From UBA8752 sp049610565 (GTDB lineage Bacteria; Bacteroidota; Bacteroidia; Flavobacteriales_D; Sanyastnellaceae): a stretch of DNA of 13,021 nucleotides. The stretch is from positions 1 to 13,021 of the forward strand of contig JBMYZR010000060.1 in assembly GCA_049610565.1 (NCBI GenBank), read 5' to 3'. Numbering within the stretch: position 1 is the first letter of the stretch; each line of letters opens with the position of its first letter. The notes below the pieces were generated by a model, which ran no database searches, was not told the DNA's origin, and saw only the letters and a list, made by a program, of their open reading frames with translations. Shown piece after piece: positions 6,555 through 12,688 of the stretch. The translations under genes and the position numbers were made by a program.

Positions 6555-7439
6555 ATGAAAGCCATGGTTTTCCCCGGACAGGGGGCGCAGTTCCCCGGCA
6601 TGGGGCAGGATCTCCACGACGCGCACGGGTTTGCCCGTGACCGTTATGCCGAAGCCGCCGACGTGCTCGGTTTCGACATCGCCGACATCATGTTCAACGG
6701 GTCCGAGGAGGACCTCAAGCAGACCAAGGTCACCCAGCCGGCCATCTTCCTCCACTCGGTCATCATGGCCGAGGGCATGGGCGACGGCTTCAATCCGGAC
6801 TTCGTGGCCGGCCACAGCCTCGGCGAGTTCAGCGCGCTGGTGGCCGCCGGTGGCCTCGGTTTTGCGGAGGGGCTCAAGCTGGTCAGCGAGCGGGCCCAGG
6901 CCATGCAGGCCGCCTGCGAGGCCACCCCGTCCACCATGGCCGCCATCCTCGGCATGGAGGACGCCGATGTCGAGGCCGTGTGCGCCGGAACGGAAGGCAT
7001 CGTGGTCGCCGCCAACTACAACTGCCCCGGTCAGCTCGTCATCAGCGGTGAAGTCCCGGCCATCGAGGCGGCTTGCGAGCAACTGAAGGAAGCCGGTGCC
7101 CGCCGTGCCCTCGTGCTGCCCGTGGGGGGCGCCTTCCACTCCCCCTTGATGGAGCCCGCCCGCGAGCGGTTGGCCTTGGCGCTCGAAGCGGCCAATTTGA
7201 GTGCGCCGCGTTGCCCCATCGTCCAAAACGTGACGGCGACGCCCGAGACCGACCCCGAAGTCATTCGCCAGAACCTCATCGCCCAGCTGACCGCACCCGT
7301 CCGGTGGACCCAGACCATGCAGTGGTTGCTCGCCGAAGGGGTGGACGATGTCACGGAGGTGGGCCCCGGCAAGGTGTTGCAGGGCCTCTTCAAGAAGGTG
7401 GACCGGAAGCTGGCAACGGCTTCCGCGGTGGTGGCTTAA
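6555..7439 (+). CDS. fabD: Malonyl-CoA:acyl-carrier-protein S-malonyltransferase
   Basis: This 294-aa protein is of normal FabD length. It starts with MKAMVFPGQGAQFPGMG, where Gln9 of the GQGAQ loop helps form the oxyanion hole. The nucleophile elbow GHSLGEF places the catalytic Ser at 88, Arg113 (SERAQAMQ) binds the malonyl carboxylate, and His195 in GGAFHSPLM completes the dyad. QNVTATPE and the C-terminal VDDVTEVGPGKVLQGLFKK are also family-typical. The enzyme loads malonyl groups from CoA onto ACP in the cytoplasm, the committed feed of type II fatty-acid synthesis. It stands alone here rather than in a fab cluster with fabH, fabG or acpP. A promoter-like box abuts its start. Its TAA stop is shared, on the opposite strand, with the stop of the neighbouring coiled-coil gene. 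Confidence 0.97.
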   Translation: MKAMVFPGQGAQFPGMGQDLHDAHGFARDRYAEAADVLGFDIADIMFNGSEEDLKQTKVTQPAIFLHSVIMAEGMGDGFNPDFVAGHSLGEFSALVAAGGLGFAEGLKLVSERAQAMQAACEATPSTMAAILGMEDADVEAVCAGTEGIVVAANYNCPGQLVISGEVPAIEAACEQLKEAGARRALVLPVGGAFHSPLMEPARERLALALEAANLSAPRCPIVQNVTATPETDPEVIRQNLIAQLTAPVRWTQTMQWLLAEGVDDVTEVGPGKVLQGLFKKVDRKLATASAVVA

Positions 7440-7442
7440 GCC
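7433..7442. other. Palindrome GGCTTAAGCC spanning both stop codons of a convergent gene pair
   Basis: A perfect 10-bp palindrome is centred on TTAA. The fabD stop is TAA at 7437-7439 on the plus strand, and the coiled-coil gene stop is TAA at 7438-7436 on the minus strand. The adjoining CCCCGGCTT adds a second GGCTT copy, so alternative pairings exist. The palindrome alone has no loop and no T-tract, so it is not a canonical terminator. Confidence 0.6.
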
Positions 7443-7735
7443 CCGGCTTGCTGGCCTTCCACGTAGGAGAACAGGTTCGCGTAATCCGTCTCGAGGGCGG
7501 ACAACCTCATCTGCAGATCGCGGTTCTCCACTGCGAGCCGATCGCGCTCCGCACGGAGCTGGGAGATGGTGTGCTTCAACGTCACGAAGTCGCGGGCCAG
7601 TTCCCGGCGCTCGGCCTGGATCTTCTGGACATCCAGATCCTGACCCTGCAGGGCGTCAAGGGCCGGACGCGATGCCGCTGCGTCGGTCCGGGTGGTCTGG
7701 ATGGAGTCGGTGGTGGACAGTTCCTTCGTGCTCAT
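7436..7735 (-). CDS. Small soluble coiled-coil protein, unrecognised
   Basis: This is a 99-aa protein from the ATG at 7735; an in-frame TTG two codons earlier is less likely. The first 30 residues are Ser/Thr-rich and probably disordered. Residues about 34-93 form one long amphipathic helix with heptad leucines (ERRELARDFVTLKHTISQL, RAERDRLAVENRDLQMRLSA, LETDYANLF), a clear coiled coil, then a short GQQAGA tail. There is no signal peptide or membrane segment, so it is probably cytoplasmic. Length and layout recall generic small coiled-coil proteins of the ZapB type, but I cannot assign a family. It lies downstream of the MFS gene on the same strand (83-bp gap) with its own AT-rich box. Its stop overlaps the fabD stop by 4 bp on the opposite strand. 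Confidence 0.75.
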   Translation of the reverse strand: MSTKELSTTDSIQTTRTDAAASRPALDALQGQDLDVQKIQAERRELARDFVTLKHTISQLRAERDRLAVENRDLQMRLSALETDYANLFSYVEGQQAGA

Positions 7736-7738
7736 GGT

Positions 7739-7747
7739 CAAAAATTA
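7739..7747 (-). promoter_or_regulatory. Possible -7 element upstream of the coiled-coil gene
   Basis: The minus strand reads TAATTTTTG, the TAnnTTTG element with one extra T, ending 3 nt before the ATG at 7735. It is the most AT-rich spot in the 83-bp gap to the MFS gene. No -33 TTG is at the expected spacing, so the support is position and composition. Confidence 0.33.
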
Positions 7748-7818
7748 CACGCCCTCGTCGCCTTCCATCGGTCATCCGACCTGAGGTTTTCAAGGGCGCA
7801 ATATGGACGGCGGCCCGC

Positions 7819-9042
7819 TCAGGACCTCCGCCCCCTCAAAATCGGCGGAAGCAGGGCGATGGCGGCGATGGCCGTCCCGAATCCGCCCACGTAGTACAAT
7901 TCCGGAATGCGTTCGATCATCCCCTCGAAGCGCATTCCGCTGTACACGGCACCCGCACCGATGCCCACCTCCAAGGCCATCAGCATGGTGCCGAGGGCCA
8001 GCGCCACCTTGCCCGGTTGGGCGAGGTCCGTGGTCCACGCGAACACCGTGGGCATGTTGATGCCGATGCTTGCACCGTACAGCAAGGCGCCCACCGTGGC
8101 CATGCCCTTGGTTTCTGCCGAGCCGAGCGTGACCATGCCCACCGTCATCAGCGCCGTGCCCGCCAGCAGCACCGGAATGCGGCCATGCCGGTCGCTCATC
8201 CGGCCTGCGATGAACCGCATGGCAATCGAGCTCGCCACGATGATGGTGTTGAACGACCCCTTGTAGACGTACCCCAGGTGGTCGACGAAGTCCGGCGTGA
8301 TGGTGAGGTAGATGCCAAAGGCCAGCGCCACCGGCAGGAGCACCAGGGCGGCGGGCCAGGCGTTCGGGTCGATGAGCCCGCCGTTGAGCAAATTGAAGTC
8401 CGACCGGTTGACCGGGCGGGCAGCGGGCAGCGTTTCCTCGAGCGGCCACGTGAGCGCCACGCTCGCCATGCCGATCAGGGCGGAGGCGATGAACATCCAT
8501 TCGATGCCCCACTCCACCGTGAGCCAGCTGCCCAGCGCAGGGCCGGTGGCCATGCCTGCGTTTCCAGCCACCCCGAGGTAGCCGAGCGCCTCGCCCCTGC
8601 GGTGCTTGGGGATGCGGTCGGCCAGCATGGCGCTCGTGCCGGGCGGACGAAATCCCGTGGACAAGCCATGGAAGAACCGCAGCAGCATGAACGTGGCGAT
8701 CGAGGTGGCCACGAGGTAGCCGAACCCGGCCACCGCCGTCACCGCCGATCCGATCAGCATCACCTTCCGGCGGCCGGCGCGGTCCGCGATGCGGCCGCTG
8801 ATGAAGCGGGAGAGGAAGGCGGCCAGCGTGAACATGCCCACGACGCCACCGAGGTAGGCCTCTCCGCCCATGGCCGCCAAGTGGGCCGGCAATTCGGGCA
8901 GGAGCATCCCGAAGCTCGCCATGAAGAGCACGGTGCCGCCGCACAACAGAAAGAAGGGCCGGTCATACACCCGCTCCGGTCTGGACTCGATGCCGGCGAG
9001 CTCCTGGGCCGGAAGTGGGGTCGGGTTGGTGGCGGAGGGCAT
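7819..9042 (-). CDS. Major facilitator superfamily (MFS) transporter
   Basis: This is a 407-aa protein with the 12-helix MFS layout. I chose the ATG at 9042; an ATG at 9159 in the same frame would add 39 charged residues unlike a membrane-protein N-terminus. A hydrophilic head (1-28) precedes TM1 (FFLLCGGTVLFMASFGMLLP). The loop 2-3 motif A is GRIADRAGRRKVM (83-95) and its second-half counterpart is GRMSDRHGR (280-288), with a motif-C-like GNAGMATGPALG (160-171) in TM5. The two halves are separated by a loop at about 200-228. It sits in the inner membrane and is probably a proton-coupled exporter or importer; YfcJ-like or arabinose-efflux-like MFS proteins have this look, but the substrate cannot be read. 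It is divergent from the repeat-protein/GH3 unit (115-bp gap), with the coiled-coil gene downstream. The family is certain, the substrate unknown. Confidence 0.93.
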   Translation of the reverse strand: MPSATNPTPLPAQELAGIESRPERVYDRPFFLLCGGTVLFMASFGMLLPELPAHLAAMGGEAYLGGVVGMFTLAAFLSRFISGRIADRAGRRKVMLIGSAVTAVAGFGYLVATSIATFMLLRFFHGLSTGFRPPGTSAMLADRIPKHRRGEALGYLGVAGNAGMATGPALGSWLTVEWGIEWMFIASALIGMASVALTWPLEETLPAARPVNRSDFNLLNGGLIDPNAWPAALVLLPVALAFGIYLTITPDFVDHLGYVYKGSFNTIIVASSIAMRFIAGRMSDRHGRIPVLLAGTALMTVGMVTLGSAETKGMATVGALLYGASIGINMPTVFAWTTDLAQPGKVALALGTMLMALEVGIGAGAVYSGMRFEGMIERIPELYYVGGFGTAIAAIALLPPILRGRRS

Positions 9043-9076
9043 CTGGACGGGACGGGGGTTCTTCCGAATGGGGGCA

Positions 9077-9084
9077 CAAAGGAA
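9077..9084 (-). promoter_or_regulatory. Possible -7 element upstream of the MFS gene
   Basis: The minus strand reads TTCCTTTG, matching TAnnTTTG at 5 of 6 fixed positions, 34 nt before the ATG at 9042 in the 115-bp divergent gap. It also argues for the 9042 start, because the alternative ATG at 9159 lies upstream of it. No convincing -33 box was found. Confidence 0.3.
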
Positions 9085-9157
9085 CCCCTCTCCCCCCTTA
9101 GGATGTTTCCGATGTTGGAAAGACGGCGCATCTTTCCACCTGCATTCGAGCACCCCC

Positions 9158-9601
9158 ATGCCTGCACCAGCCTCCCTACGCCCCTATCCCGCCAAGGTGT
9201 TGCTCGCCTGGGCCGAGGCCATTTCCGGCCAGGACGAGTTCCGGGATTGGCTCATGGGCTCGGATTACCCCGAGCTGGGGGTGTTCTGCCACGCCCTGCA
9301 CAACGAGGAGACGTCCAGGGCCTGGCTGCGGCACAAGGGACACCACGTTCTGCTGGCCTTGCTCAAAGGGGCCGAGGGCGAGGAGCAGGCGATCAAATGG
9401 CTGGAGGAGCAAGGACACTTCGTCATCGCCGACATGGCGCTCGCAGCCGACAATGACGACGAGGCGACCGCCCGCCTCATGGCCCCTGCGGCGCGGGGAG
9501 ACGGAGACGGCCTGTGGACCGAAATCGCCGTCCGCATCCGCGAGGTCAAAAACGAGATCGAGGCCCAGAACAACGACGTCCACCGCATCGACCCGAACTG
9601 A
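9158..9601 (+). CDS. Repeat protein with four to five 25-residue units
   Basis: This is a 147-aa protein with no signal peptide, probably cytoplasmic. I do not recognise a named family, although the sequence resembles uncharacterised Bacteroidota hypothetical proteins. It is built on a strict 25-residue period. The pair Trp-Leu occurs at 31-32, 56-57 and 81-82, continues as Arg-Leu at 106-107, and may begin as Ser-Leu at 6-7. Other in-register positions are hydrophobic (15/40/65/90: Leu, Leu, Leu, Ile) or small (21/46/71/96: Ala, Ala, Gly, Ala), with Asp or Gly at 36/61/86. This suggests a small helical-hairpin solenoid, a typical protein-binding scaffold. The tail (118-147) is a charged helix, IAVRIREVKNEIEAQNN. 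The start is the first ATG inside the periodic region and lies in the divergent gap. The GH3 gene begins 7 bp after its stop, so the two are very likely one operon. Confidence 0.8.
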   Translation: MPAPASLRPYPAKVLLAWAEAISGQDEFRDWLMGSDYPELGVFCHALHNEETSRAWLRHKGHHVLLALLKGAEGEEQAIKWLEEQGHFVIADMALAADNDDEATARLMAPAARGDGDGLWTEIAVRIREVKNEIEAQNNDVHRIDPN

Positions 9602-9608
9602 CCTCCGG

Positions 9609-11156
9609 ATGCCGATCAACACCGTCTTCAGCTGGTTCATCCGCAAACGCCTGCACCAGATCGAGCTGTTCCGCAGATATCCTCACGAGGTCCAGGCCGA
9701 GGGACTCCGGCACCACCTGGCGGCCCTGGCCGAAACCCAATTCGGGCGGGAGCACGGCATCACCGCGGGCACGTCTCCGGAAGCGTACCGTCGTCAGGTG
9801 CCGCTCCGCGACTACAACGGGCTGAAGCCGTGGATTGAGCGGGTTCGGGACGGCGAGGCGGATGTCCTGTGGCCGGGCAGCGTCAAGTGGCACGCCAAAT
9901 CCTCCGGCACGACGTCCGACCGCAGCAAGTTCATTCCCGTCACCGAAGCGGCGCTCGAGAAATGCCACTACAAGGGCGGTAAGGACCTGCTGGCCATGTA
10001 CGTCGACGCCGTTCCCAAGGCCCGGCTCTACGGTGGACGCCACCTGATTGTCGGGGGAACCGGGCGGACCGAGGAGGCGGACAACGGTGCCCTGACCGGC
10101 GACCTGAGCGCCATCATCATCGACAACCTCCCCTGGTGGTGCGAATTCCGCAGGACCCCTGCGCGTTCCATTGCCCTGATGGCGGATTGGGAAGAAAAAA
10201 TCGAACGCATGGCCCGGTCGACCATTGAGCAGGACGTGCGCATCGTCGCCGGCGTTCCGAGCTGGACCCAGGTCCTCCTCGAGCGCATCCTCGACCTCAC
10301 GGGCAAGGATCACCTCGGCGAGGTCTGGCCGCACCTGCAGCTGTACATGCACGGCGGCGTGTCGTTCGACCCCTACCGCGAAGCGTTTGACCGGATCATG
10401 CCGCCCGGCATCCACACCATCGAGACGTACAACGCGAGCGAGGGCTTCTTCTCCATCCAGGACCGGCTCGGGGCGGAGGACATGCTCCTGATGCTCGACT
10501 ACGGCATCCATTACGAATTCCTGCCCTTCGCCTCGGACTTCGACCCCGAACTGCACCCCTTCGCTCCGACCATCGGGCTCGCCGAGGTCGACATCGACAC
10601 CGACTACGCCGTCGTCATCTCCACCAATGGCGGACTGCACCGCTATGTGCTCGGCGACCTCGTCCGCTTCACGAGCACCGCCCCCTACCGCATCCGGGTC
10701 GCCGGGCGGACGCGTTCCTTCCTCAACCTCGCCGGCGAGGAGCTGATGGTGGGCGACGCCGAGCGCGCCCTGGCCAAGACGGGACGCCAATTCGGCGTGG
10801 AGATCCGCAACTGGACCGCCTGCGCCGTCGCGTCCACCGGTGACGATGGCGCCGTCGGCCAGCACCGCTGGGTCATCGAGCCGGGCCAAGCCTCCGGCGG
10901 ACTGCCCGATGCGGACCTCTTCCGGGATGCGCTCGACCGGAACCTGCGCAAGGTCAACTCGGACTACGATGCCAAGCGCACGGCCGATCTCGTCCTCCTC
11001 CCGCCCCACTTCAGGTGGGTTTCAACAGGCACCTTCGAAAAGGTGTTGAAACACAAGGGAAAACTGGGTGGACAACACAAGGTGCCCCGGCTCTCCATGG
11101 AAGACAGGTGGATGCGTGCCATCCTCGAGGTCGAGACCGCGCTCAGCGCGCCCTGA
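9609..11156 (+). CDS. GH3-family acyl-adenylating enzyme (auxin-responsive GH3-like)
   Basis: This 515-aa protein belongs to the ANL-type adenylating superfamily of plant GH3 acyl-acid amido synthetases. The ATP-phosphate loop is SSGTTSDRSKF (98-108). The nucleotide-binding YNASEGFF lies at 274-281, matching the plant YASSE motif. HRYVLGDLVRF (344-354), with its invariant Asp, aligns with the plant YRVGDVV region, and GRTRSFLNLAGEEL (366-379) marks the hinge to the C-terminal domain. A conserved KLGGQHKVPR (485-494) resembles the plant C-terminal motif around the QxKxPR lysine. By family knowledge GH3 enzymes adenylate a carboxylic acid and transfer it to an amino acid. Bacteroidota members are widespread but their substrates are, to my knowledge, not established. 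The start at 9609 fits the family N-terminus and lies 7 bp after the repeat-protein stop. The enzyme is cytoplasmic. The family call is strong and the substrate unknown. Confidence 0.93.
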   Translation: MPINTVFSWFIRKRLHQIELFRRYPHEVQAEGLRHHLAALAETQFGREHGITAGTSPEAYRRQVPLRDYNGLKPWIERVRDGEADVLWPGSVKWHAKSSGTTSDRSKFIPVTEAALEKCHYKGGKDLLAMYVDAVPKARLYGGRHLIVGGTGRTEEADNGALTGDLSAIIIDNLPWWCEFRRTPARSIALMADWEEKIERMARSTIEQDVRIVAGVPSWTQVLLERILDLTGKDHLGEVWPHLQLYMHGGVSFDPYREAFDRIMPPGIHTIETYNASEGFFSIQDRLGAEDMLLMLDYGIHYEFLPFASDFDPELHPFAPTIGLAEVDIDTDYAVVISTNGGLHRYVLGDLVRFTSTAPYRIRVAGRTRSFLNLAGEELMVGDAERALAKTGRQFGVEIRNWTACAVASTGDDGAVGQHRWVIEPGQASGGLPDADLFRDALDRNLRKVNSDYDAKRTADLVLLPPHFRWVSTGTFEKVLKHKGKLGGQHKVPRLSMEDRWMRAILEVETALSAP

Positions 11157-11169
11157 CGCCCCCCCGAAG

Positions 11170-11201
11170 ATTGCGGGAAGTCAAGGCCCGTCCTACCTTG
11201 C
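11170..11201 (+). promoter_or_regulatory. Promoter of the deoxynucleoside kinase gene (-33 and -7 elements)
   Basis: ATTG at 11170-11173 and TACCTTGC at 11194-11201 are separated by 20 nt. This is close to the Bacteroidota TTTG-N19-TAnnTTTG layout, though the -7 box matches only 4 of 6 fixed positions. It fills the 64-bp gap after the GH3 stop and would give a leader of roughly 10-15 nt before the ATG at 11221. Confidence 0.45.
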
Positions 11202-11220
11202 TCCCCCCAACCTCACGGAC

Positions 11221-11835
11221 ATGCATCTCGCCATCGCAGGCAACATCGGATCCGGCAAGACGACCCTCACCCGGCTTCTCGCCCAGCACTACAAGATCAC
11301 ACCGCACTATGAGAGCGTGGAGGACAACCCGTACCTCAACGACTTCTACAAGGACATGCAGCGCTGGGCCTTCAACCTTCAGGTGCATTTCCTGTCGTCC
11401 CGCTTCTCCCAGCTCCACGCCCTGAAGTCCAGCGGACAGAAGATGGTGCAGGACCGGACCATCTACGAGGACGCCTACATCTTCGCCCCGAACCTCCAGT
11501 CCATGGGCCTGATGACATCCAGGGACCACGAGAACTTCCTCCGCCTGTTCGAGCTCATGGAACAGTTCGTGACGCCGCCGGACCTCCTCGTCTACCTGCG
11601 CAGCAGCGTGGGACACCTCGTGGAGCAGATCCAGAAGCGGGGACGGGATTACGAGGAGAGCATCCGGCTCGACTACCTCAACCGCCTCAATGAGCGATAC
11701 GAGGCGTGGATTTCCACCTACACCAAGGGCAAGGTCCTGGTGATCAACGTGGACAACATGGACTTCGAGCACAATCCGGAGCAACTCGGTGACATCATCA
11801 CCAAGGTGGACGCCGAATTGAACGGCCTATTCTGA
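11221..11835 (+). CDS. Deoxynucleoside kinase (deoxyadenosine/deoxyguanosine/deoxycytidine kinase family)
   Basis: This is a 204-aa cytoplasmic enzyme of usual dNK length. The P-loop is GNIGSGKT (7-14). VEDNPYL (33-39) is the substrate-site acid motif, and the Gln in FNLQ (51-54) contacts the base in this family. DRTIYED (78-84) is the DRS-type motif carrying the catalytic/ERS-like arginine, and RGRDYE (140-145) is the lid with its arginines. The enzyme phosphorylates deoxynucleosides to monophosphates for salvage; dA/dG preference is common in bacteria of this type, but specificity cannot be read safely here. An in-frame open stretch reaches back to 11068 inside the GH3 gene, but the ATG at 11221 starts exactly at the P-loop strand and follows a promoter-like pair. 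It converges on the YceI gene across 37 bp containing tandem 14-bp repeats. Confidence 0.95.
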   Translation: MHLAIAGNIGSGKTTLTRLLAQHYKITPHYESVEDNPYLNDFYKDMQRWAFNLQVHFLSSRFSQLHALKSSGQKMVQDRTIYEDAYIFAPNLQSMGLMTSRDHENFLRLFELMEQFVTPPDLLVYLRSSVGHLVEQIQKRGRDYEESIRLDYLNRLNERYEAWISTYTKGKVLVINVDNMDFEHNPEQLGDIITKVDAELNGLF

Positions 11836-11846
11836 ACGGTCTGATG

Positions 11847-11874
11847 AGAAGGACCTGATCAGAAGGACCTGATC
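11847..11874. repeat. Two perfect tandem copies of a 14-bp unit between dNK and yceI
   Basis: AGAAGGACCTGATC occurs at 11847-11860 and again, perfectly, at 11861-11874. A degenerate copy precedes it (TGAACGGTCTGATG, 11833-11846) and a partial one follows (AGAGGGCCT). Each junction creates the 8-bp palindrome CTGATCAG (11855-11862 and 11869-11876). The array fills the gap between the convergent dNK and YceI genes and covers the YceI stop (11875-11873). No T-tract follows any hairpin, so a terminator role is unproven. Confidence 0.85.
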
Positions 11875-12688
11875 AGAGGGCCTTCCGGGCGCTGACGTCC
11901 TCGACGAGCGCCATGCGAATCAGGACTTCGTCGGCAATCAAATCGTCGCCGAGGTTGTCGAAGAACGACCCGCTTCCGAAGCGGACGTCGAAGTCGGCCC
12001 GGTCGAACTGAAGGTTGACCGTGGCCACGACAGGATCGGCCGCCGCGAAGGTCATGAGGGCCTCCACCTCCTTCGATTTCCCTTTGATGTTGAGCTTTCC
12101 GCTCAGAACGAGGTTGCCTTTGCCATCGGCCCGGGAGGACAGCACGGTGAAGGCCGCGGTCGGGTATTCGGCCACGTGGAAGAAGTCCTCGCTCCCCAGG
12201 TGACGGGCGAGCTCCCGTCCTGCCGGACCGGTTTGGCTCGTCGGCTGGATGCCGTTCATCTCGACGACCAGGGTGCCGGCGGTGACGGCTTGACCGTCAA
12301 TGGTGAAGGTGCAGCTGCGGACGGGGACGGAGCCCTTTTCGGACATGCCGGCCTTGCGGCCCGACCATTCGACGAAGGTCTTGTCGGTGTCGACCGTGTA
12401 TTGGCCGTCGTCGGGCATGTTGTTGACGGCGCTGACGCCGCCAACTTCGCCCTCCCGACACTTCCGGAGGGATTCGAGAAAGCGGGTGTCCCGCTTGGAC
12501 TCCCGGCAGTAACGGCGCTCTCCGTCGCTCAGGTCGCGGCTGAAGCAGTCGCAGGGGTCAGCCACCGCCACTGAAGTCGCTTGCCCGCCCTCTGCTTCCT
12601 GCGGAGCCTCATTCGAGGGGCCTGCACAGGCCGAGAGCATCAGCGCGGCCGTGGTGGCCAGCGCCGGGAGGAACGCCGCGCGGCGCAT
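11873..12688 (-). CDS. YceI-domain lipoprotein with a cysteine-rich N-terminal segment
   Basis: This is a 271-aa protein with a canonical lipoprotein signal (hydrophobic 5-19, lipobox LSAC, Cys21), so it is anchored to a membrane facing the periplasm or the surface. A short linker is followed by a small Cys-containing segment (DPCDCFSRDL to LRKC; Cys46, 48, 61, 77). The YceI domain follows (about 95-265), with YTVDTDKTFVEWSGRK (97-112), GRELARHLGSEDFF (157-170), the YPTAAFTV strand (175-182) and the hallmark FGSGSFFDNLGDDLIADEV (237-255). YceI domains are lipocalin-like barrels that bind isoprenoid-type lipids, by family structures. The N-terminal Cys segment is not part of the usual YceI domain and might form disulfides or bind metal. 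The ATG overlaps the stop of the upstream pyrophosphatase gene by one base (TGATG), indicating translational coupling and one operon. Confidence 0.93.
   Translation of the reverse strand: MRRAAFLPALATTAALMLSACAGPSNEAPQEAEGGQATSVAVADPCDCFSRDLSDGERRYCRESKRDTRFLESLRKCREGEVGGVSAVNNMPDDGQYTVDTDKTFVEWSGRKAGMSEKGSVPVRSCTFTIDGQAVTAGTLVVEMNGIQPTSQTGPAGRELARHLGSEDFFHVAEYPTAAFTVLSSRADGKGNLVLSGKLNIKGKSKEVEALMTFAAADPVVATVNLQFDRADFDVRFGSGSFFDNLGDDLIADEVLIRMALVEDVSARKAL

Noticed and set aside
9043..9159. An upstream in-frame ATG extending the MFS transporter by 39 residues
   Set aside because: The extension is rich in Lys/His/Cys and unlike MFS N-termini, and a promoter-like box lies inside it; it also overlaps the divergent start.
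7348..9456. A 702-codon plus-strand open frame running from the end of fabD across the coiled-coil and MFS genes
   Set aside because: It crosses four supported genes, shows low-complexity Arg/Gly/His-rich sequence and no recognisable motif; it is a by-product of GC-biased third positions on the other strand.
9546..11009. A 487-codon minus-strand open frame antisense to the GH3 gene
   Set aside because: It is opposite a gene with clear family motifs, and its product looks like mirrored codon bias (Val/Gly/Asp-rich) without structure.
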